NCBI GenBank assembly: GCA_018261955.1
Contig: JAGTRK010000004.1
Location: forward strand, 248,001 to 312,000
Direction of reading: 5' to 3'
Source of the DNA: Burkholderiaceae bacterium
GTDB lineage: Bacteria > Pseudomonadota > Gammaproteobacteria > Burkholderiales > Burkholderiaceae
DNA: 64,000 nucleotides
This document shows positions 63,042-64,000 of this stretch, in pieces (the stretch's first letter is position 1; the number at the start of each line of letters is the position of its first letter). The notes beneath the pieces are model-generated. The model saw only the letters and a program-made list of their open reading frames with translations, was not told the DNA's origin and searched no databases. The translations under genes and the position numbers were made by a program.

Positions 63042-64000
63042 TTAAAACTCGGCATCCAGGCCTAAGTTAAACGCCGTTTCTTCACCCGAATTTTTGCCGA
63101 AAGTGCGTTGCGCGCCCACATGCATATTGAGACTTTTTGACAAGGCAATGTTTGCGCCCAACCGCACCCGTGTGCCATTCTCACCCTGTAATGCGGGTGT
63201 GCTAAAACTGCTGTACGCGGTGTTCAGATGCGCGCTGACATCGCTGCCACGGGTATCGTCTATCTCGTAACTCACTTGCGCATACGGCTGTATCTTGCCG
63301 TAATTGGCCTGCAATTGATAGCCAATGCTCGCCAACACACCCTCACGGGTTTGTTTGCCAAAAGTCATGGCAGTGCTGCGCGTGCCTGCCTCAGAAAAGC
63401 CATTGACCGAGACTTTTTCATATGCAATGCGTCCAATCGGACCGTGCGTGAACTTGCCTTTGGCAAAACTGCCCGCAGTGATGTGTCCTTGCGCGCTGAT
63501 GCTGGTGTGCGAACCGTTGGCATCGCCCGACTCGGTGCGCGTGGCTGCGCCCAGTACAATTTGTCGGCTGATGTCTGAGGCATGCAAACGTCCGTAACTG
63601 GCTTGTACCAAGGCCGCGCCCACATCGCCGATTGCATGGCTAAAATGCACACCGATGCTCGGCTCATTCATTTTAAAGGAGCCTGCGTTACTGCCAAAAT
63701 CGCCTTTGTATTGTTGGTAACCAATGCTCGCACCGATGCGATTGTTGCCCGTCGTGCCGATGCGTCTGTCTGCCCCCATCAGTAAATAATTGCTGGTGTA
63801 ATCGGCACGGTCAAAATCGGTTTTGCTGTGCCCCACATCGGCAAAGGTGTGCCATGTTTGCTGCCCTGTTTTTAAACCATTGAGTGCGTGTGTCCAAACG
63901 CTGTCTGCACGCCGTTGCCCACCTGAAAGCGGCGCGCTGGACAACAGGCTGATTTGAGTCGGTGCATTTAGAGTAGCGGACATATACTGCGCCAATAATT
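63042..64000 (-). CDS. Autotransporter beta-barrel C-terminal part (cut by window edge)
   Basis: About 319 codons are visible, and the 5' part is beyond the window. The frame is still open at the edge, so an apparent TTG start at 63995 is not the true one. The translated part is the C-terminal translocator barrel. It has alternating polar and hydrophobic strands (YLLMGADRRIG, IGASIGYQQYKGDFG, RIAYEKVSVNGFSE) and ends with Phe (LGLDAEF), the outer-membrane insertion signal. The passenger domain is not visible, so the function is open. Confidence 0.85.
   Translation of the reverse strand, partial: LLAQYMSATLNAPTQISLLSSAPLSGGQRRADSVWTHALNGLKTGQQTWHTFADVGHSKTDFDRADYTSNYLLMGADRRIGTTGNNRIGASIGYQQYKGDFGSNAGSFKMNEPSIGVHFSHAIGDVGAALVQASYGRLHASDISRQIVLGAATRTESGDANGSHTSISAQGHITAGSFAKGKFTHGPIGRIAYEKVSVNGFSEAGTRSTAMTFGKQTREGVLASIGYQLQANYGKIQPYAQVSYEIDDTRGSDVSAHLNTAYSSFSTPALQGENGTRVRLGANIALSKSLNMHVGAQRTFGKNSGEETAFNLGLDAEF

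Noticed and set aside
1-64000. Insertion sequences, prophage, integron or CRISPR array
   Set aside because: No transposase, integrase, phage structural gene or regularly spaced repeat was seen. The repeats present are short palindromes only.

Overview
The window comes from a bacterial chromosome, most likely a betaproteobacterium of the order Burkholderiales with a GC content near one half (judged by eye, not computed). This rests on gene families and gene order: MerR-ihfA-pheT-pheS, rplT-rpmI-infC-thrS, ubiA-yqiA-mpl, ttcA-folB-folM-like SDR-MidA, and def-fmt. I cannot name a genus. Coding density is high. There is no rRNA, CRISPR array, integrase or transposase.

Layout. 0-11.5 kb (minus strand) is a translation block: a MerR-like regulator (cut by the window edge), ihfA, pheT, pheS, an M48 protease with a DUF898 protein, rplT, rpmI, infC, thrS and tRNA-Val(GAC). 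It carries short palindromic repeats and a small two-gene island between pheT and pheS. 11.6-22.2 kb holds dsbB, purD-nadD, ubiA-yqiA-mpl, a nitronate monooxygenase, ttcA, folB, a pteridine-reductase-like SDR and a MidA-type methyltransferase. 22.2-31.1 kb holds a DsbA-like protein and a metallo-beta-lactamase-fold protein divergent from a LysR regulator, then tRNA-Thr(TGT), metG, apbC/mrp, two membrane proteins and ychF. 31.2-36.3 kb is an ArsR-OMF-EmrA-EmrB tripartite efflux operon. 36.4-40.8 kb has a quinone reductase with a Crp-family regulator, a strong small-RNA candidate, a cytochrome c5-type protein, a class I amidotransferase and a SurA-like isomerase. 40.9-48.1 kb is an amino-acid cluster: BenE transporter, phzF remnant, threonine aldolase, RhtB/LysE exporter, Asp/Glu racemase, MocR regulator and L-serine dehydratase. 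48.2-55.8 kb holds alaS, tRNA-Gly/Cys/Leu, def, fmt, pdxA and rsmA. 55.8-60.9 kb is a copper-linked group: a small secreted protein, a multicopper oxidase, a CcoI-type Cu-ATPase and CcoS. The end has a pseudouridine synthase, a DUF2804 protein and an autotransporter barrel cut by the window edge.

Most notable. (1) A roughly 86-nt minus-strand RNA candidate at 37770-37855 has a near-consensus promoter, a hairpin that shows a CCUCCC anti-Shine-Dalgarno loop, a GNRA hairpin and a terminator. (2) An 18-residue leader peptide with nine threonines, a terminator and a competing antiterminator pairing lie between tRNA-Val and thrS, which looks like classic attenuation. (3) AlaRS carries an AT-rich in-frame insert of about 105 residues bounded by a 15-bp direct repeat exactly 321 bp apart. 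(4) A second C-terminal L20 coding fragment lies just downstream of rplT. (5) The efflux operon has a 17-bp palindrome inside a near-consensus promoter. (6) A second RNA candidate with a rod-like fold lies at 14395-14520.
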